The notes under the pieces: model-generated | Seen by the model: the letters and a program-made list of their open reading frames with translations, nothing else | Databases searched by the model: none | What the model was told of the DNA's origin: nothing | Source: Hyphomicrobiales bacterium | Lineage (GTDB): Bacteria > Pseudomonadota > Alphaproteobacteria > Rhizobiales > Rhizobiaceae | Reading direction: 5' to 3' | Length of the DNA: 64,000 bases | Assembly (NCBI GenBank): GCA_900465675.1 | Contig: UBJR01000002.1 | Span: 389,001-453,000, forward strand | Program-made: the position numbers and the translations under genes | Shown here: positions 1-8,288 of the stretch, piece by piece | Layout of the letters: the number at the start of each line of letters is the position of its first letter | Position numbering within the stretch: the stretch's first letter is position 1

Positions 1-1034
1 GCGATCCGATCAGCCAGGTTGCCGATATAGAGTCCATAGAGATCGGAATTGTTATATTCCTTGATGACGTAGAAATTCGGGGTGACGAGGAATTCCGGGC
101 CGTCGCGGCCAGCGGGAACCAGCATCATCCCATCGGCCTTCATCTCAGATGAGGGAAAGCCCTTGCCCCAGATCCTGCTGATGCCGAGTGATGCCCATTG
201 CGACAGCGGCTTGGCGAGATCCGGCCCCTCCTGGGCGCAGGATACGGCAGCGGGGATCGTGACCTCGAAGCCCCAGTCGCGGTCGCGCTGCCAGCCCTTC
301 TTGACAAGATAGTTGGCGATGGATGCCAGCGTATCCGGCACCGAGGTCCAGATGTTGCGGTGGCCGTCGCCATCGAAATCGACGGCATATTTCAGGTAGC
401 TTGTCGGCATGAACTGCGGCTGGCCGAGCGCGCCTGCCCAGGAGCCCTTGAAATCGGCCGGCGCCACATCGCCGCCATCGATGATGTGGAGTGCCGCAAT
501 CAGTTCGGTGCGAAACATCTCCTTGCGCGTCGACATGAACGCCTTCGTGGCCAGCACCTGGATCGCCGAGTTCGGGATCTTCGCGGCGCCAAAACCGGTC
601 TCGCGGCCCCAGATGGCCAGCACGATCGATCCCGGCACGCCGTAGGTCTTTTCGATCCGCTTCAGCGTCGAGGCATATTGCGAGGCAAAGCCGCGGCCTG
701 TCATGGCGAGTTTGCTCAGACGCTCCTCGTTGAAATAGGGCGCAGGCGAGGAAAATTCGGCCTGTGTCTGCTTGCGTTCCTTCGGCGGCGGGAAGCCGGG
801 AGGCGCGAGATCCGGAAGATCCCAGTTGAGTTCGATGCCGGCGAAAGCGGCCTGAAATGTCTTGGCAGAAATACCGTTCTTTTCGGCTTCCGGGCGCAGT
901 TCGGTCTGCACCCATTTCTCGAACTGCGCCTCGACGGCGGCCTTCGAAGGAGCGGCGGAGGCGGGCAGATGAAACGATGCGGCAAGCATCGCCGTCAGGA
1001 TCGAAAGGCGGATGATCGTCTTCACCTCAGGCAT
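1..1034 (-). CDS. Lytic murein transglycosylase (3' end outside window)
   Basis: Cleaves the glycosidic bond between MurNAc and GlcNAc in peptidoglycan, in the periplasm. Reading the minus strand from ATG 1034 gives a hydrophobic N-terminal signal ending near PASA, then a membrane-bound-type (SLT_2) catalytic domain. The stretch AIWGRETGFG contains the expected catalytic Glu, and GALGQPQFMPTSY and DFDGDGHRNIW are family landmarks. An in-frame GTG at 1025 has a better-spaced GAGGGGG ribosome site and is an alternative start. The coding frame runs open to base 1, so the C-terminus lies outside the window. The start is 6 bases after the recR stop, so the two are probably cotranscribed. Confidence 0.9.
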   Translation of the reverse strand, partial: MPEVKTIIRLSILTAMLAASFHLPASAAPSKAAVEAQFEKWVQTELRPEAEKNGISAKTFQAAFAGIELNWDLPDLAPPGFPPPKERKQTQAEFSSPAPYFNEERLSKLAMTGRGFASQYASTLKRIEKTYGVPGSIVLAIWGRETGFGAAKIPNSAIQVLATKAFMSTRKEMFRTELIAALHIIDGGDVAPADFKGSWAGALGQPQFMPTSYLKYAVDFDGDGHRNIWTSVPDTLASIANYLVKKGWQRDRDWGFEVTIPAAVSCAQEGPDLAKPLSQWASLGISRIWGKGFPSSEMKADGMMLVPAGRDGPEFLVTPNFYVIKEYNNSDLYGLYIGNLADRI

Positions 1035-1040
1035 TCCCCC

Positions 1041-1646
1041 TCAAATGACCGTTCGCGCCCGAAGCGCGGCCGCCAATGTGCCCTCGTCGAGATAATCGAG
1101 CTCGCCGCCGACAGGCACGCCATGCGCCAGCCGGGTGATCTTGACGTCCAATCCGGTGAGCTGATCGGTTATATAGTGTGCTGTGGTCTGCCCCTCGACG
1201 GTGGCGTTCACCGCGATGATCAGCTCGCGCACGCCGCCTTCGCCGAGCCGCTCGATCAGCCCGCGGATATTCAGATCATCCGGGCCGACGCCATCCAGCG
1301 GCGACAGCGTGCCGCCGAGAACGTGGTAGGCGGCATTCATCGCGCCGGCGCGCTCCAGTGCCCAGAGATCCGATACATCCTCGACGACAATGATGACCGA
1401 CTGGTCGCGGCGATCATCGGTGCAGACGGTGCAGGGATCCGAGGTATCGACATTGCCGCAGCGCGAGCAGATCTTCACCTTGTCATAGGCATCGCCCATG
1501 GCATGGGAAAGAGGACCGAGAAGCTGGTCCTTCTTCTTGATCAGATGCAGCGCCGCGCGGCGCGCCGACCGGGGCCCGAGACCCGGCACTTTCGCCAGAA
1601 GCTGAATGAGTTTTTCGATTTCGGGGCCGGTGACTCGCTTTGCCAT
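1041..1646 (-). CDS. recR: Recombination mediator protein RecR
   Basis: Works with RecF and RecO to load RecA on gapped, SSB-coated DNA. The 201-residue protein has the family layout: an N-terminal helix-hairpin-helix ([15 protein letters not shown]), a four-Cys zinc site (Cys60, Cys63, Cys72, Cys75), and a Toprim domain starting near [15 protein letters not shown]. Length is normal for the family. It sits in the classical dnaX-ybaB-recR neighbourhood, although a MOSC gene and a LysE gene separate it here from ybaB. recF itself lies about 16 kb away in the same window. Confidence 0.97.
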   Translation of the reverse strand: MAKRVTGPEIEKLIQLLAKVPGLGPRSARRAALHLIKKKDQLLGPLSHAMGDAYDKVKICSRCGNVDTSDPCTVCTDDRRDQSVIIVVEDVSDLWALERAGAMNAAYHVLGGTLSPLDGVGPDDLNIRGLIERLGEGGVRELIIAVNATVEGQTTAHYITDQLTGLDVKITRLAHGVPVGGELDYLDEGTLAAALRARTVI

Positions 1647-1703
1647 GCGCCGTTCTTAGCCCATATGTCGTCAAAACGGAATCGCGGAAGGATTGCTGCC
1701 GCC

Positions 1704-2321
1704 ATGAAAATCAGTGCGGTCTGTACCGGCAGTGCCGAACGCCTGCCGGACAAGAAATACAAGACCGGTATCTTCAAGCAGCCTGTCAACGGCGCCGTGA
1801 TGATCGATGCGGAAGGGCTGGTCGGCGACGCGATCTGCAATCGCACCTATCACGGCGGCGCGGATCAGGCTGTTTATATCGAGGGATCGCGGACGCTCGA
1901 CTGGTGGAGCGGCGAACTCGGTAAACCGGTCACACCGGGCACCTTCGGCGAAAACCTCGTCATCGAGGGGCTCGACAATCGCGATGTGGCGGTGGGCGAC
2001 AGGTTCATCGCAGGCGATCTTGTTCTGGAAGTCACGTCCGCCCGTATTCCCTGCGCGACCTTCGCCGCGAAGATGGAAGACCCGCGCTTCGTCAAGCGCT
2101 ACACCAAGGCCGGGCGGCCGGGCATCTATTGCCGGGTTCTCGCCGGCGCCATCGTGGAGGCGGGAATGCCGGTCGCGTACCAACCGTTTTCCGGCGCCAG
2201 GGTGACCGTGCCTGAGATGATGGAAACGTTCGGGAAAAAGCTCTCGCCGGAAGATCGGGAGCGGTATCTCGCAGCACCCATTCACTACAAGCTGCGGGCC
2301 CTGCTTGAGGCGCAGGCCTGA
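1704..2321 (+). CDS. MOSC domain protein (YiiM-like)
   Basis: MOSC domains bind a molybdenum cofactor and reduce N-hydroxylated compounds or transfer sulfur; YiiM is the closest characterised type. The 205-residue product carries the MOSC landmarks YHGGADQAVYIE and FGENLVIEGL, and a conserved Cys in SARIPCATF that would ligate Mo. The frame is open far upstream because of GC bias, so the start was chosen at MKISAVCTG, where homology begins; ATG 1665 is an in-frame alternative. It diverges from recR and converges on the LysE gene with a gap of two bases. The substrate is unknown. Confidence 0.85.
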   Translation: MKISAVCTGSAERLPDKKYKTGIFKQPVNGAVMIDAEGLVGDAICNRTYHGGADQAVYIEGSRTLDWWSGELGKPVTPGTFGENLVIEGLDNRDVAVGDRFIAGDLVLEVTSARIPCATFAAKMEDPRFVKRYTKAGRPGIYCRVLAGAIVEAGMPVAYQPFSGARVTVPEMMETFGKKLSPEDRERYLAAPIHYKLRALLEAQA

Positions 2322-2323
2322 GA

Positions 2324-2935
2324 TCAGCGCGTGGCGATCGCCATCGCGGCACCGGCCATCGTTGCGGCACTCGCACGATTGGCAATCCGCACGGCGCGAG
2401 GGCTCTTCAGGAAGCCGCGGGCTTTTGCGGCCAGGAACATCCAGCTGAAATCGACGACCGCCAGCACCACGATCAGCGTTACGACAAGCTCCGCCCAGCC
2501 GCCGAAGGAGACGGCGCGGATGTCGATGATCGACGGCAGAAGGGCGATGTAGAACATCATGATCTTTGGATTGCCAAGCGCGATCGCCAGCCCCGTCAGG
2601 AACATCCGGCTTCGCGAGCGGGCCTGCGGAAGCTCCTCTTCCTCGACATCAGGTCTTGCGAACCACATTTTCCAGGCGAGATAGAGGAGATAGAGAATGC
2701 CGAGCCATTTGATGACGACAAAGGCGTGATAGAAGGTTTCGGCAATGGCCGAGAGGCCGGCGATGGCGCAGGTCAGCCAGATCGCATCACCCGCCCACAT
2801 GCCGAAGAGGAAGGGCAGCACATCGCGCGCGCCCTTCGAGATGACGCGGGCAACGAGCGCCGCAACGCTCGGGCCGGGCGTGCCGGCGGCGATGAAAAGG
2901 GCGCCGGCAAATACCAACAGGGCCGTCAGCGTCAT
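2324..2935 (-). CDS. LysE/RhtB family amino-acid exporter
   Basis: Inner-membrane exporter of amino acids or their analogues. The 203-residue product shows the usual hydrophobic segments and the family signature near the N-terminus (AAGTPGPSVAALVARVISKG), with a charged loop around residues 95-110 (DVEEEELPQARSRSR). A second signature, GLAIALGNPKIMMFY, opens the C-terminal half. It converges on the MOSC gene. The substrate cannot be told from sequence. Confidence 0.9.
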   Translation of the reverse strand: MTLTALLVFAGALFIAAGTPGPSVAALVARVISKGARDVLPFLFGMWAGDAIWLTCAIAGLSAIAETFYHAFVVIKWLGILYLLYLAWKMWFARPDVEEEELPQARSRSRMFLTGLAIALGNPKIMMFYIALLPSIIDIRAVSFGGWAELVVTLIVVLAVVDFSWMFLAAKARGFLKSPRAVRIANRASAATMAGAAMAIATR

Positions 2936-2965
2936 CGTAAAGGCTTCCTCCCGGGCGTGGCCTGA

Positions 2966-3289
2966 TCAGAACGGCATCTTGAAGCCGGGCGGGATCGGCA
3001 GGCCGGCGGTCAGCGCCTTGGTCTTTTCAGCCGTGACGGCCTCGGCCTTGTCCTTGGCATCCTTGTGGGCGGCAACGATCAGGTCTTCGAGGATCTCGAC
3101 ATCGTCTTCCTTGAAGAGTGACGGATCGATCTTCAGGCTCTGCATTTCGCCCTTGCCGTTGAGGACAACGGTAACCAGTCCGCCACCGGACTTGCCTTCG
3201 GCCTGGAGCTCGGCGATCTCCGCCTGCATCTGCTCCATCTTGGCCTGCATTTCCTTGACTTTGCCCATCATTCCCATGAGGTCGCGCAT
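2966..3289 (-). CDS. ybaB: YbaB/EbfC family nucleoid-associated protein
   Basis: Small DNA-binding protein, 107 residues, that coats and bends DNA as a dimer. The N-terminal Met/Gln-rich helix ([15 protein letters not shown]) and the segment [22 protein letters not shown] are typical of the family, as is the C-terminal PPGFKMPF. It lies 22 bases downstream of dnaX on the same strand, the widespread dnaX-ybaB-recR arrangement, and is probably cotranscribed with dnaX. Confidence 0.95.
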   Translation of the reverse strand: MRDLMGMMGKVKEMQAKMEQMQAEIAELQAEGKSGGGLVTVVLNGKGEMQSLKIDPSLFKEDDVEILEDLIVAAHKDAKDKAEAVTAEKTKALTAGLPIPPGFKMPF

Positions 3290-3311
3290 CGTCTTTTCCT
3301 TCTCTGAAAGT

Positions 3312-5183
3312 CTAGAATTCTATGTCGTCGCCCGGCAGGATGTCGCCATCTTCGGATTCGGCGACGGCGGGCGGCTTGACATCGCCCTCTTCCTCCGGCT
3401 CCGGCGCCCGGACGCGGACGTCGATAATCTTGGCGCCCGGAAACTGCGCGAGGATCGCCGCCACATCAGGGTCCTGGCGGGCATCGCTGACCTGCTGTTC
3501 CTTGGCCTTGGCCTCGGCTTCGACCATGGTCGGATCACCGGGCTCGCGGCTCAGACTAACGATCCAATGGATCCCCGTCCATTCCTTGAGCTTGACCGCC
3601 AGTTCGTTGAGCAGCGTTGCCGGAGCACCGTCCGTCAGATTGACATCCAGGCGGCCGGGATCGACCCGGACAGGACGCACGAAGGTGCGGACCAACGCCT
3701 TGATCTTGGCATCGCGCTTTTCACCGGCCAGATTGACTATATCGGCAATCGAATTCACGGCAACCAGCGGCTTCGGCGCTTCGGCGGGCTTGGTCTCGAG
3801 ACGACCGGCCTGCATCGGCTGCGGATCTGGGTTCGGAACAGCGCGCAGCATCGCGGTCGGGCCATTCGGCTGCGGGCGGGGCGCAGTTTCCGGTGCGCGC
3901 GCCATCGCTGCCGACTGATAGGCGACGGTCGCACCACCACCATTGCCCGAGGAACCCGGTGCCGGGCGGCCGGAGCCGCCGCCATTGTCTGAAAATTCAG
4001 CGAGCCTACGGGCCGCATCTTCGGGTGCCGGCAGATGCGCGGCATGGGCAAGGCGGATCAGCACCATTTCGGCCGCACCCGCCGTGCGCGACGATGCCTC
4101 GGCTTCCGGAATGCCCTTCAGCAGCATCTGCCAGATGCGCGACAGCGTGGTCACCGCCACGCCCTGGGCGAATTCCGCAGCCTTGGTGCGCTCGACCTCG
4201 CTCAGAGACGGATCGTTGGCGGCATCAGGCACGTATTTCAAGCGGGTGACGAGATGGGTGAAGTCGGCAAGGTCGGTCAGAACGACAACAGGATTGGCGC
4301 CCGCCTCGTACTGTGCCTGAAACTCGTTCAGCGCCGAGGCGACATCGCCCTTCACCACATGCTGGAAAAGATCGACGATGCGGGCTCGGTCGGCAAGACC
4401 GAGCATGCTGCGGACGGCTTCCGCCTGCACGGCACCGCCGCCATGGGCAATCGCCTGGTCGAGCAGCGAGAGGCCGTCACGCGCTGAACCTTCGGCAGCG
4501 CGGGCGATCATGGCGAGCGCGTCCGGCTCGGCCTCGATGCCTTCCTTCGACGCAATGGTCGTGAACAGGCCGACGAGATCCGAAGCGCTGATCCGGCGCA
4601 GGTCGAAGCGCTGGCAGCGCGACAGGACGGTGATCGGAACCTTGCGGATTTCGGTGGTCGCGAAGATGAACTTCACATGCTCCGGCGGCTCCTCGAGCGT
4701 CTTCAGCAGCCCGTTGAAGGCTGCCGTAGAGAGCATGTGCACTTCGTCGATGATGTAGACCTTGTAGCGCGCCGAAACCGGGCGATAGCGCACCTGCTCG
4801 ATGATCTCTCTGATATCGTCGATGCCGGTATGCGAGGCAGCGTCCATCTCGATCACGTCGACATGGCGACCTTCCATGATCGCCTGGCAGTGCTCGCCGG
4901 GGATGCGCAGGTCGATCGTCGGCTTGTCGATATCAGCGGTCTTGTAGTTCAGGGCACGCGCCAGAATGCGCGCCGTCGTCGTCTTGCCGACGCCGCGAAC
5001 GCCGGTCAGCATATAGGCCTGCGCGATGCGGCCGGTCTCGAAGGCGTTGGTCAGTGTGCGGACCATCGGCTCCTGGCCGACCATCAGGTCCGTGAAATCC
5101 TTGGGGCGGTATTTGCGTGCCAGCACCCGGTATCCGGTGCCCGTCGAGGCGGCATCTTGTGATTGTCGCTCGGTGTCGCTCAT
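3312..5183 (-). CDS. dnaX: DNA polymerase III subunits gamma/tau
   Basis: Clamp-loader ATPase that links the replicative polymerase and helicase. The 623-residue protein has Walker A at 61-69 (GVRGVGKTT), Walker B/sensor region [26 protein letters not shown] and the SRC motif [12 protein letters not shown] Pro/Ala-rich linker near 390-470 leads to the tau-specific C-terminal domain. The zinc module seen in E. coli is degenerate: of its four Cys only Cys99 (GEHCQAI) remains. No A-rich slippery sequence was seen, so only the full-length tau form is evident. It starts 48 bases after the 3' end of the SRP RNA gene. Confidence 0.97.
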   Translation of the reverse strand: MSDTERQSQDAASTGTGYRVLARKYRPKDFTDLMVGQEPMVRTLTNAFETGRIAQAYMLTGVRGVGKTTTARILARALNYKTADIDKPTIDLRIPGEHCQAIMEGRHVDVIEMDAASHTGIDDIREIIEQVRYRPVSARYKVYIIDEVHMLSTAAFNGLLKTLEEPPEHVKFIFATTEIRKVPITVLSRCQRFDLRRISASDLVGLFTTIASKEGIEAEPDALAMIARAAEGSARDGLSLLDQAIAHGGGAVQAEAVRSMLGLADRARIVDLFQHVVKGDVASALNEFQAQYEAGANPVVVLTDLADFTHLVTRLKYVPDAANDPSLSEVERTKAAEFAQGVAVTTLSRIWQMLLKGIPEAEASSRTAGAAEMVLIRLAHAAHLPAPEDAARRLAEFSDNGGGSGRPAPGSSGNGGGATVAYQSAAMARAPETAPRPQPNGPTAMLRAVPNPDPQPMQAGRLETKPAEAPKPLVAVNSIADIVNLAGEKRDAKIKALVRTFVRPVRVDPGRLDVNLTDGAPATLLNELAVKLKEWTGIHWIVSLSREPGDPTMVEAEAKAKEQQVSDARQDPDVAAILAQFPGAKIIDVRVRAPEPEEEGDVKPPAVAESEDGDILPGDDIEF

Positions 5184-5231
5184 CGCCCTGCTTGGCGCCC
5201 GGAATCCCGGGCAAAGGATGGAGAGAAGGGT

Positions 5232-5327
5232 GGGAGGCTGGCACGATGACCCGTGCCGGGCTCGTTAGGGCTGCTTCCTTCCGGACCTGACCCGGTTGGC
5301 GAGTGGCTCGTCCACCACCAACCTCCC
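5232..5327 (-). ncRNA. ffs: Signal recognition particle RNA (small, 4.5S type)
   Basis: RNA core of the signal recognition particle, which binds Ffh and targets nascent membrane proteins. On the minus strand the apical domain carries the diagnostic CAGGTCCGGAAGGAAGCAG. The ends GGGAGGTTGG (5327-5318) and CCAGCCTCCC (5241-5232) pair over ten base pairs with one G-T, giving a 96-nt hairpin. It sits directly upstream of dnaX, as in many alphaproteobacteria. Confidence 0.95.
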
Positions 5328-5334
5328 GGATGCA

Positions 5335-5363
5335 CATATCGGCAATATCGTCATCAAAAGCAA
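5335..5363 (-). promoter_or_regulatory. Probable sigma70 promoter of ffs
   Basis: On the minus strand TTGCTT (5363-5358) and GATATG (5340-5335) are separated by exactly 17 bases. The -10 box ends seven bases before the first G of the SRP RNA stem, which fits a start at 5327. It may also serve dnaX downstream. Confidence 0.6.
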
Positions 5364-5415
5364 GCCAAGCTCAAAAAAAACTGCTAATCATTGGAAAACA
5401 ATGGAGGAATGCCCG

Positions 5416-5826
5416 TTGACGGATTTCGCGCTCGACCCCCGGCTCGAAAAAGACAGCATCAGCGTCATGCAGACCGGCCTTTGCGATCTCAGATTATCGA
5501 AGGACGCACGCTGGCCCTGGCTGATCCTGATTCCACGCCGCGCCGGGATCACTGAGATTTTCGAATTGACGCCGCTCGATCAGGTGATGCTGACATTCGA
5601 GACCGAGGTGGTGGCCAGCGCGCTCAAGAAGCTGACCGGGGCGACAAAAATCAATGTCGGGGCTCTTGGCAATATCGTCCGCCAGCTTCATGTTCATGTC
5701 ATCGCCCGCTTCGAAGGCGATGCCAATTGGCCGGGCCCGATCTGGGGTTTCGGCACGGTCGAGCCTTATGAGGACGGGAAGCGGGAGCAGTTCATAGCGA
5801 CATTGCGGGAAGCCCTTTCATCATGA
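5416..5826 (+). CDS. HIT family protein
   Basis: HIT proteins are nucleotide hydrolases or transferases. The product (about 136 residues from TTG 5416) ends in the HIT-like segment QLHVHVIARFEGD. The first His of the usual H-x-H-x-H triad is Gln here, the other two are present, and WPWLILIPRRAG is the usual upstream strand. TTG 5416 was chosen because GGAGGA lies 7 bases before it; ATG 5401 in the same frame overlaps that ribosome site. The stop overlaps the nudC start (ATGA), so the two genes are translationally coupled. Confidence 0.85.
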   Translation: MTDFALDPRLEKDSISVMQTGLCDLRLSKDARWPWLILIPRRAGITEIFELTPLDQVMLTFETEVVASALKKLTGATKINVGALGNIVRQLHVHVIARFEGDANWPGPIWGFGTVEPYEDGKREQFIATLREALSS

Positions 5827-6782
5827 GTTCTTCAATTTTCGATACGGACGTTCCGCATCCGGAGCCGAGCAACCTCACCGCTTTTGCCGCCAACGACCTG
5901 AACCGCGATTCTGAACATCGCGACGAGAAATCGGTCGAGACGGCGCTGGCGAAGGAAGGCACGCATATCTTTGCCTTCGCCAAGGACAAGCTGGTCCTGA
6001 AGCATGACGGGCAGGTGCTGGATCCGCTCTTTGCCCGTTACGAATTGCAGGAACTGCAGCCGCATTGGGACGAGACGATCCTGCTCGGCTATCGCAAATC
6101 CGGCGAGCCGCGGCTGGCCGTGCCGGTCGGCGTGCCGGAGGAGCAACTCGAAAGCCACTACAAGCCGGCCGACGGACGCACGCTCTATCGCGATCAGCTT
6201 GTCGACGAGGTGCTGCTCGGCGAATTTGCCCAGGCCGCAAGCCTGATCCGCTGGAACGGCGACAACAAGTTCTGCGGCCGTTGCGGTGGCAGCATGGAGC
6301 AGAAGATCGGCGGCTACAAACGCGTCTGCACTGCCTGCGAACACATGATTTTCCCGCGCACCGACCCCGTCGTCATCATGCTGACGATCGACGAGAAGCG
6401 CGACCTCTGCCTGCTTGGCCGCGGACCGCATTTCGCGCCTGGCATGTATTCCTGTCTTGCTGGCTTCGTGGAGCCAGGTGAAACCATCGAGAACGCCGTG
6501 CGCCGCGAGACGCTTGAGGAATCCGGCATCAGAACCGGGCGCGTCCGCTATCACGCCTCCCAGCCCTGGCCGATGCCGCATACGCTGATGATCGGCTGCT
6601 ATGCCGAGGCGAAATCCAGCGAGATCACCCGCGACGAAGCCGAGCTCGAGGATTGCCGCTGGTTTACTCGCGAGGAAACGATCGAGATGCTCGAACGCCC
6701 CGGCGCCAACGGCCAGGCCTCTCCGCCGAAAGGCGCCATTGCCCACCGCCTGATGCGCGACTGGGTGGAGTGGAAGCGATAG
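5823..6782 (+). CDS. nudC: NAD(+) diphosphatase (NADH pyrophosphatase)
   Basis: Hydrolyses NAD(H) to NMN(H) and AMP and, in E. coli, removes NAD caps from RNA. The 319-residue product has the four-Cys zinc ribbon (Cys151, 154, 169, 172), a complete Nudix box around 214-236 (GFVEPGE...RRETLEESGI) and the NudC-specific SQPWP motif at 246-250. Its start overlaps the HIT gene stop by four bases, forming a two-gene nucleotide-turnover operon. Confidence 0.95.
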   Translation: MSSSIFDTDVPHPEPSNLTAFAANDLNRDSEHRDEKSVETALAKEGTHIFAFAKDKLVLKHDGQVLDPLFARYELQELQPHWDETILLGYRKSGEPRLAVPVGVPEEQLESHYKPADGRTLYRDQLVDEVLLGEFAQAASLIRWNGDNKFCGRCGGSMEQKIGGYKRVCTACEHMIFPRTDPVVIMLTIDEKRDLCLLGRGPHFAPGMYSCLAGFVEPGETIENAVRRETLEESGIRTGRVRYHASQPWPMPHTLMIGCYAEAKSSEITRDEAELEDCRWFTREETIEMLERPGANGQASPPKGAIAHRLMRDWVEWKR

Positions 6783-6785
6783 GCC

Positions 6786-7481
6786 ATGCCGGTCTCGCGC
6801 TCGGAACGGCTGCTTGCTCTTCTCCAGGTGCTTCGCCGGCACCGCCGTCCTGTCAGCGGCATCATCCTTGCCGAGCAGACGGGCGTCAGTCTGCGCACGC
6901 TCTACCGTGACATTGCAAGCCTGCAGAGCCAGGGTGCGATGATTGAGGGCGAAGCCGGCGTCGGCTATGTGCTGAAGCCTGGCTTCATGCTGCCGCCGAT
7001 GATGTTTTCCGAAGAGGAGCTTGAGGCGCTGGTGCTGGGTTCGCGCTGGGTAAACCGCTCGGCGGAGCCGCGGCTCGCGGGTGCAGCTGCCGATGCGCTG
7101 GCGAAGATCGCCGCCGTGCTGCCTGCCGAGATGCGCGAGACGATCGAATCGGCGACGCTGCTTGTCGGCCCCAAGCGCGCCAACGAGGACAAGGCGGATG
7201 TCGCCCTGATCCGCAAGGCGATCCGTACCGAACGCATTCTCGAACTGCACTATAGCGACGAGCAGGGACGCATCTCGCTCCGGCGCGTCTGGCCTTTCGC
7301 CCTCGGCTATTTCGAGCATATCCGGATGGTGATGGCCTGGTGCGAGCTACGCCGCGGCTTCCGCCATTTCCGCACGGACCGGATCATCGACATGACGCAG
7401 CACGAGGAGCGCTATCCCCGCCGCCGGACCGCGCTGATGAAAGAGTGGCGCGAGGCGGAACACGTGCCTGTCGAACGCTGA
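6786..7481 (+). CDS. YafY-type HTH-WYL transcriptional regulator
   Basis: DNA-binding regulator with a ligand-sensing WYL domain. The 231-residue product starts with a DeoR/HTH_11-like winged helix (RSERLLALLQVL ... SLRTLYRDIASLQ), followed by a WYL-type domain around residues 140-215 (ILELHYSDEQGRISLRRVWPF). It starts 3 bases after nudC. The next two genes on the same strand, a small protein and a VOC protein, are its likely targets. A 23-bp palindrome lies between its stop and those genes. Confidence 0.9.
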   Translation: MPVSRSERLLALLQVLRRHRRPVSGIILAEQTGVSLRTLYRDIASLQSQGAMIEGEAGVGYVLKPGFMLPPMMFSEEELEALVLGSRWVNRSAEPRLAGAAADALAKIAAVLPAEMRETIESATLLVGPKRANEDKADVALIRKAIRTERILELHYSDEQGRISLRRVWPFALGYFEHIRMVMAWCELRRGFRHFRTDRIIDMTQHEERYPRRRTALMKEWREAEHVPVER

Positions 7482-7486
7482 AAGGC

Positions 7487-7509
7487 TACTGCCAGATTCT
7501 GACAGTAGG
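7487..7509. promoter_or_regulatory. Palindromic operator between WYL regulator and targets
   Basis: The 23 bases beginning CTACTGCCAGA and ending TCTGACAGTAG form an almost perfect palindrome (one mismatched pair apart from the central base). It lies 6 bases after the regulator stop and about 37 bases before the next start. Location and symmetry suggest the binding site of the WYL protein. There is no T-tract, so it is not a terminator. Confidence 0.65.
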
Positions 7510-7546
7510 CCGCGCTATTATCGGTACCAATCCAGAAGGAGGACCG

Positions 7547-7774
7547 ATGATGACGAGCCTGAAGATCAGCACCGCAAATTACGGCGACTGCCTTGTCGAG
7601 ACGTCTTCTGCACATGCGGGATATCCGCAGTCCCTGATGCTGCGCATGATGCAGAATGCATCGCGCAACATGGCGAGGGGTGATGCCCCCCGCCTCGACC
7701 CGCGGTCGATGCCGGCAAACGTGCGGCGCGACCTCGGCCTTTCCGGCTGGACCTCGCGAGAGGGCGAGGCATAG
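7547..7774 (+). CDS. Small protein of the WYL/VOC locus, DUF1127-like tail
   Basis: Not firmly recognised. The 75-residue product has a strong ribosome site (AAGGAGGA, 7536-7543) just before a double ATG. Its C-terminal end (ANVRRDLGLSGW) resembles the RDIGLSR ending of DUF1127 (YjiS-like) small proteins, but the rest does not. It lies between the palindromic operator and the VOC gene, so it is probably under the WYL regulator. Confidence 0.6.
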   Translation: MMTSLKISTANYGDCLVETSSAHAGYPQSLMLRMMQNASRNMARGDAPRLDPRSMPANVRRDLGLSGWTSREGEA

Positions 7775-7884
7775 CCGGCAGCATACAGCCCAGCACACCC
7801 CGACAGCAGACATTTCATACCGCCGCTGCAACGCACCGCGGCACGCCTTTTCATTGCAGCCATCTCAACCAAGAGGATAAGACC

Positions 7885-8253
7885 ATGACCAGCCCGAATT
7901 CCATCATTCTCTACGTCAAGGACCCGGCCGAAAGCGAACGCTTCTACAAGGACATCCTCGGCCGCGACGCGGCGTTCTCTTCGCCCAACTTCGTCGCCTT
8001 TCCGCTCGATGGCGGTTTCACGCTCGGCCTCTGGCGCCGCAGCAATGTCGAGCCGCAGCCGTCGGCGATCGGCAATCGCGGCGAAATCGCCTTCATGGTG
8101 CCGGGAGACCGTGCGGTGGCCAAGCAATATGAGGACTGGCGCAAGCGCGGCCTGCCGATCGCCCAGGAGCTCGTCGATCTCGATTTCGGACCGACCTTCG
8201 TGGTGCTCGACCCGGATGGCCACCGTCTGCGGGTTTGCGAACCGGACAAGTGA
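7885..8253 (+). CDS. VOC family (glyoxalase/bleomycin-resistance fold) protein
   Basis: 122 residues with the beta-alpha-beta-beta-beta VOC fold: IILYVKDPAESERFYKDILG at the start and FVVLDPDGHRLRVCEPD at the end. The conserved Glu that often ligates metal falls at the C-terminal RVCEPD. VOC proteins next to YafY-type regulators are common in Proteobacteria, but their substrates are mostly unknown. A ribosome site (AAGAGGATAAG) precedes the ATG and a strong terminator follows the stop. Confidence 0.88.
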   Translation: MTSPNSIILYVKDPAESERFYKDILGRDAAFSSPNFVAFPLDGGFTLGLWRRSNVEPQPSAIGNRGEIAFMVPGDRAVAKQYEDWRKRGLPIAQELVDLDFGPTFVVLDPDGHRLRVCEPDK

Positions 8254-8261
8254 CAATGACA

Positions 8262-8285
8262 AGGGCGCCCGAGGCGCCCTTTTTA
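8262..8285 (+). terminator. Rho-independent terminator after the VOC gene
   Basis: AGGGCGCC and GGCGCCCT pair perfectly around a three-base loop and are followed by a run of T. It closes the WYL-VOC transcript before the convergent pheA. Confidence 0.9.
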
Positions 8286-8288
8286 TGA

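Noticed and set aside
96..400. Short plus-strand frames at the left edge
   Set aside because: They lie opposite the transglycosylase coding frame and show no similarity.
198..1703. Long open plus-strand frame joined to the MOSC gene
   Set aside because: It is antisense to the lytic transglycosylase and recR, both of which are clearly recognisable; only the MOSC part is real.
3312..5183. Programmed frameshift for a gamma form of DnaX
   Set aside because: No A-rich slippery sequence was found in the gene.
5832..7319. 495-codon minus-strand frame opposite nudC and the WYL gene
   Set aside because: Antisense shadow of two well-supported genes.
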